DNA of 8,635 nt. Source: Bacilli bacterium (GTDB lineage: Bacteria; Bacillota_I; Bacilli_A; RF39; UBA660). Below the pieces are notes generated by a model. That model had not been told where the DNA came from. It searched no databases and saw only the letters and a list, made by a program, of their open reading frames with translations. Positions 7,004 through 8,635 of this stretch are shown piece after piece. A program made the position numbers and the translations under genes. The first letter of the stretch is position 1, and each line of letters starts with the position of its first letter. Location of the stretch: positions 1 through 8,635 of the forward strand of contig CAAHEM010000057.1 of NCBI GenBank assembly GCA_900772435.1. The letters run 5' to 3'.

Positions 7004-7688
7004 TCTTATATTTTCCTTTCTGACTATCTTTTGCTACTAGTCCTTTTTCTATAACTATTACTCTTTTTTTCATTCTATTTACTATTTCTTTATCGTGAGT
7101 AGCCATTATAATAGTTGTTCCTAAATCTTGATTAATTCCATCTATAACTTTCATTACTTCTAATGAAGTTTCAGGATCTAAGTTACCAGTAGGTTCATCA
7201 CATATTAATACTTTTGGTTCGTTTACTATTGCTCTTGCTATTGATACTCTTTGTTGTTCACCACCTGAAAGTTCATCAGGATAACTTCTAAGTTTATCTT
7301 TAAGACCAACTTGTTCTATTGCTTTAATAGTTCTTTTTCTAACTTCACTTTCTTTAAGTCCATAAACTTCTAAAGCGAATGCTACGTTTTCATATACTGT
7401 TAATTTAGGTAATAATTTATAGTCTTGAAAAACTATTCCAAGCTTACGTCTAAGTTTATATACTTTTCCATTTCTCAGCTTAGAAACATTAACACCGCCT
7501 ACATAAACTTCACCACGAGTAGGTTTTTCTTGTCTATATAGTAATTTAATTAGTGTACTTTTTCCACTACCAGAACTACCAATAACGAAAACAAATTCAC
7601 CCTTTGATATCTCTAAATTAACATCACATAATGCAGTTACACCATTAGGATATCTTTTATAAACATTCTTTAATTCTATTAGTTGCAT
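6990..7688 (-). CDS. ftsE: Cell division ATP-binding protein FtsE
   Basis: Cytosolic ABC-type ATPase that drives FtsX. The 232 residues match the family. All nucleotide-binding motifs are present: Walker A GSSGSGKST (37-45), Q-loop Q88 in VFQDYKLLP, signature LSGGEQQR (140-147), Walker B LICDEPTGNLD (161-171) with catalytic E165, and H-loop H198 in ATHDK. The sequence FQDYKLLPKLTVYENVAFAL is characteristic of FtsE rather than of other transporters. A TTG codon at 7700 opens the frame further upstream, but GGAGGT (7693-7698) lies four bases before the ATG at 7688 and the inferred transcription start is near 7700, so the ATG is the start. First gene of the ftsE-ftsX-peptidase operon; its 3' end overlaps ftsX by 14 bases. 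Confidence 0.98.
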   Translation of the reverse strand: MQLIELKNVYKRYPNGVTALCDVNLEISKGEFVFVIGSSGSGKSTLIKLLYRQEKPTRGEVYVGGVNVSKLRNGKVYKLRRKLGIVFQDYKLLPKLTVYENVAFALEVYGLKESEVRKRTIKAIEQVGLKDKLRSYPDELSGGEQQRVSIARAIVNEPKVLICDEPTGNLDPETSLEVMKVIDGINQDLGTTIIMATHDKEIVNRMKKRVIVIEKGLVAKDSQKGKYKSEGI

Positions 7689-7706
7689 TCTTACCTCCAA
7701 TAACTT

Positions 7707-7734
7707 ATTATAATATTTAGATAATAATTGTCAA
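7707..7734 (-). promoter_or_regulatory. Consensus sigma-A promoter of the ftsEX operon
   Basis: On the minus strand, a perfect -35 TTGACA (7729-7734) and a perfect -10 TATAAT (7707-7712) are separated by 16 bases. Transcription would begin near 7700, giving a leader of about 12 bases that contains little more than the ribosome binding site GGAGGT. This is the strongest promoter match in the window. Confidence 0.85.
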
Positions 7735-7804
7735 AATACAATTTTTTCCTTTTATTTTATATAATGTTATAAAAATTAAATTATACTTTAAAACACACTA
7801 TTTT

Positions 7805-7843
7805 ATAGCATATTCCAATATAATTATAACAAAATTATGCTAT
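7805..7843. repeat. Inverted repeat ATAGCATA / TATGCTAT in the prfB-ftsE spacer
   Basis: Eight-base perfect arms at 7805-7812 and 7836-7843 enclose 23 bases that contain the extended -10 at 7823-7831. The arms contain GC pairs, which stands out in this AT-rich spacer. No U-rich tail makes it a clear terminator. It may be an operator flanking the -10 or chance; the rest of the 7735-7883 spacer holds no gene that I can see. Confidence 0.3.
7823..7831 (-). promoter_or_regulatory. Possible second upstream promoter (extended -10) for ftsE or a small RNA
   Basis: The minus strand reads TGTTATAAT, an extended consensus -10, but no recognisable -35 lies 16-18 bases upstream. A transcript starting near 7816 would run through about 128 bases of untranslated DNA before ftsE. 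In DNA this AT-rich the match may be accidental. Confidence 0.25.
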
Positions 7844-7883
7844 TTTTACCACATTATCAAGAATATTAAAAAAAAGTGTAAAC

Positions 7884-7912
7884 AAAAAATAGTAAATTAT
7901 TTACTATTTTTT
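7884..7912 (-). terminator. Terminator hairpin at the end of prfB, overlapping its stop codon
   Basis: Near-perfect palindrome with arms AAAAAATAGTAAAT (7884-7897) and ATTTACTATTTTTT (7899-7912); realistically a 12-bp stem with a five-base loop. On the minus strand the last Lys codons and the TAG stop of prfB form the left side of the stem, and the right side ends in a run of six T followed, after a short gap, by a longer T tract (7868-7875). It should end prfB transcription and separate it from ftsE, which has its own promoter. Confidence 0.65.
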
Positions 7913-8635
7913 TAAATATTCTTCTAAGAATTCTTGTATATCACCATCTAAAACTTTGTCTACATTAGATGTTTCATAATTTGTTCTAGTATCTTTTACT
8001 AACGTATACGGACACATTACATAACTTCTAATAGCGCTTCCGAAGTTAACGTCCATCACATCTCCTTTTAAGTCTTTAATTTTATCATTAAATTCTTTTT
8101 GATTAAGAATATATAATTTATTTTTTAACATTTCTAGTGCTATTTCTTTATTTCTAAGTTGACTTCTTTCCATTTGAGATGAAGTAACTATACCAGTTGG
8201 TATATGTGTAATTCTAACAGCTGAATCTGTAGTATTTACTCCTTGACCACCACACCCACTAGATCGATACACATCTATTCTTAAATCACTTTCTTTTATT
8301 TCTACCTCTAATTTTTTATTTATTTCAGGTGTTACAAGCACAGATGCAAAAGAAGTATGACGACGACTATTACTATCAAATGGACTTATTCTTACTAAAC
8401 GATGAACACCAGTTTCACCCTTTAAGTATCCAAAAGCATAATATCCTTTAACAAGCAATGTACACCCTTTAATTCCAACTTCTTCACCATCTTGCCTACT
8501 TATTATTTCATATTTATAATCATTCTTATCAAAATATCTAGTATACATTCTAAGTAACATATTTGCCCAATCGTTACTTTCAGTTCCACCAGCACCACTA
8601 TGTATTTCAACATATGCATTATTAGAATCAAATTC
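7904..8635 (-). CDS. prfB: Peptide chain release factor 2 (partial, N-terminal part outside window)
   Basis: Reads UGA and UAA stop codons on the ribosome and triggers peptide release. The visible 243 residues cover most of domains 2-4. The frame runs open to the window edge and contains EIHSGAGGTESNDWANML there, so the Met at 8560 is internal, not the start. The stop-recognition tripeptide is SPF (8378-8386), which identifies RF2 rather than RF1 (PxT). The GGQ peptidyl-transferase motif lies in SSGCGGQGVNTTDSAVRITH; GGQ itself is intact, but the usual GAGGQHVN reads GCGGQGVN. The programmed +1 frameshift site common near codon 25 of prfB would lie outside the window and cannot be checked. 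Its place upstream of ftsEX matches the common prfB-ftsE-ftsX order of Firmicutes, though here a terminator and a new promoter separate them. Confidence 0.97.
   Translation of the reverse strand, partial: EFDSNNAYVEIHSGAGGTESNDWANMLLRMYTRYFDKNDYKYEIISRQDGEEVGIKGCTLLVKGYYAFGYLKGETGVHRLVRISPFDSNSRRHTSFASVLVTPEINKKLEVEIKESDLRIDVYRSSGCGGQGVNTTDSAVRITHIPTGIVTSSQMERSQLRNKEIALEMLKNKLYILNQKEFNDKIKDLKGDVMDVNFGSAIRSYVMCPYTLVKDTRTNYETSNVDKVLDGDIQEFLEEYLKK

Noticed and set aside
6651..7040. A 129-codon plus-strand open frame opposite ftsX and the end of ftsE
   Set aside because: It lies entirely antisense to well-supported coding sequence, shows no recognisable motif, has no convincing ribosome binding site, and its composition is what the complement of a membrane-protein gene gives.
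7689..7700. TTG start for ftsE four codons upstream
   Set aside because: The TTG forms part of the ribosome binding site region (TTGGAGGT) and coincides with the inferred transcription start; the ATG at 7688 is ideally spaced and gives the usual FtsE length.
8560..8560. Met at 8560 as the start of a short release-factor-like protein
   Set aside because: The frame continues upstream to the window edge with conserved RF2 sequence (HSGAGGTESNDW), so this Met is internal.
1..8635. Mobile elements, CRISPR arrays, tRNA or rRNA genes, riboswitches
   Set aside because: Nothing resembling transposases, integrases, regular spaced repeats, structural RNA motifs or long structured leaders was found; almost all sequence is housekeeping coding DNA.

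Overview
The window is AT-rich (roughly 30% G+C by eye) chromosomal core sequence from a low-GC Bacillota, most likely a member of the Bacilli or a related uncultivated gut lineage. The grounds are the gene set (whiA, ATP-dependent clpP, ftsEX with a cell-wall hydrolase, prfB, catabolic gapA, a TGS-domain nucleoside kinase), strong AGGAGG-type ribosome binding sites, and tight gene packing. UGA is a stop codon here: ftsX ends in TGA, Trp is TGG, and an RF2 gene is present. That argues against the Mycoplasma/Spiroplasma code. Exact placement cannot be settled by eye.

Layout, left to right. (1) Bases 1-2291, minus strand: gapA (3' part cut by the window edge), preceded by a nucleoside kinase of the TGS plus uridine-kinase type; the kinase stop codon lies inside the gapA ribosome binding site, so the two look cotranscribed. 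(2) Bases 2292-2395: a divergent promoter region. (3) clpP on the plus strand at 2396-2956, converging on whiA with an 8-base overlap. (4) Minus strand: whiA (2949-3860), preceded by an unrecognised 315-aa gene (3893-4840) whose N-terminal part resembles MazF/PemK-type toxins, each with its own promoter. (5) Minus strand: a self-contained operon of ftsE, ftsX and a secreted coiled-coil M23 peptidase (4944-7688), with a consensus promoter at 7707-7734 and a terminator hairpin at 4911-4936. (6) Bases 7701-7903: spacer with that promoter, an inverted repeat, and the prfB terminator. (7) prfB (RF2), minus strand, 5' end beyond the window.

How the genes relate. FtsE, FtsX and the M23 peptidase form one machine: an ATP-driven membrane complex that switches on a septal or side-wall peptidoglycan hydrolase. 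WhiA is a conserved DNA-binding protein linked to division and chromosome segregation in Gram-positives, ClpP is the housekeeping protease core, and gapA and the nucleoside kinase serve glycolysis and nucleotide salvage. Nothing looks mobile: there is no transposase, integrase, CRISPR, tRNA, rRNA or phage gene. The most open question is the unknown gene upstream of whiA. Other points of interest are very short 5' leaders with extended -10 promoters, the convergent clpP/whiA overlap, and a variant sequence around the RF2 GGQ motif.
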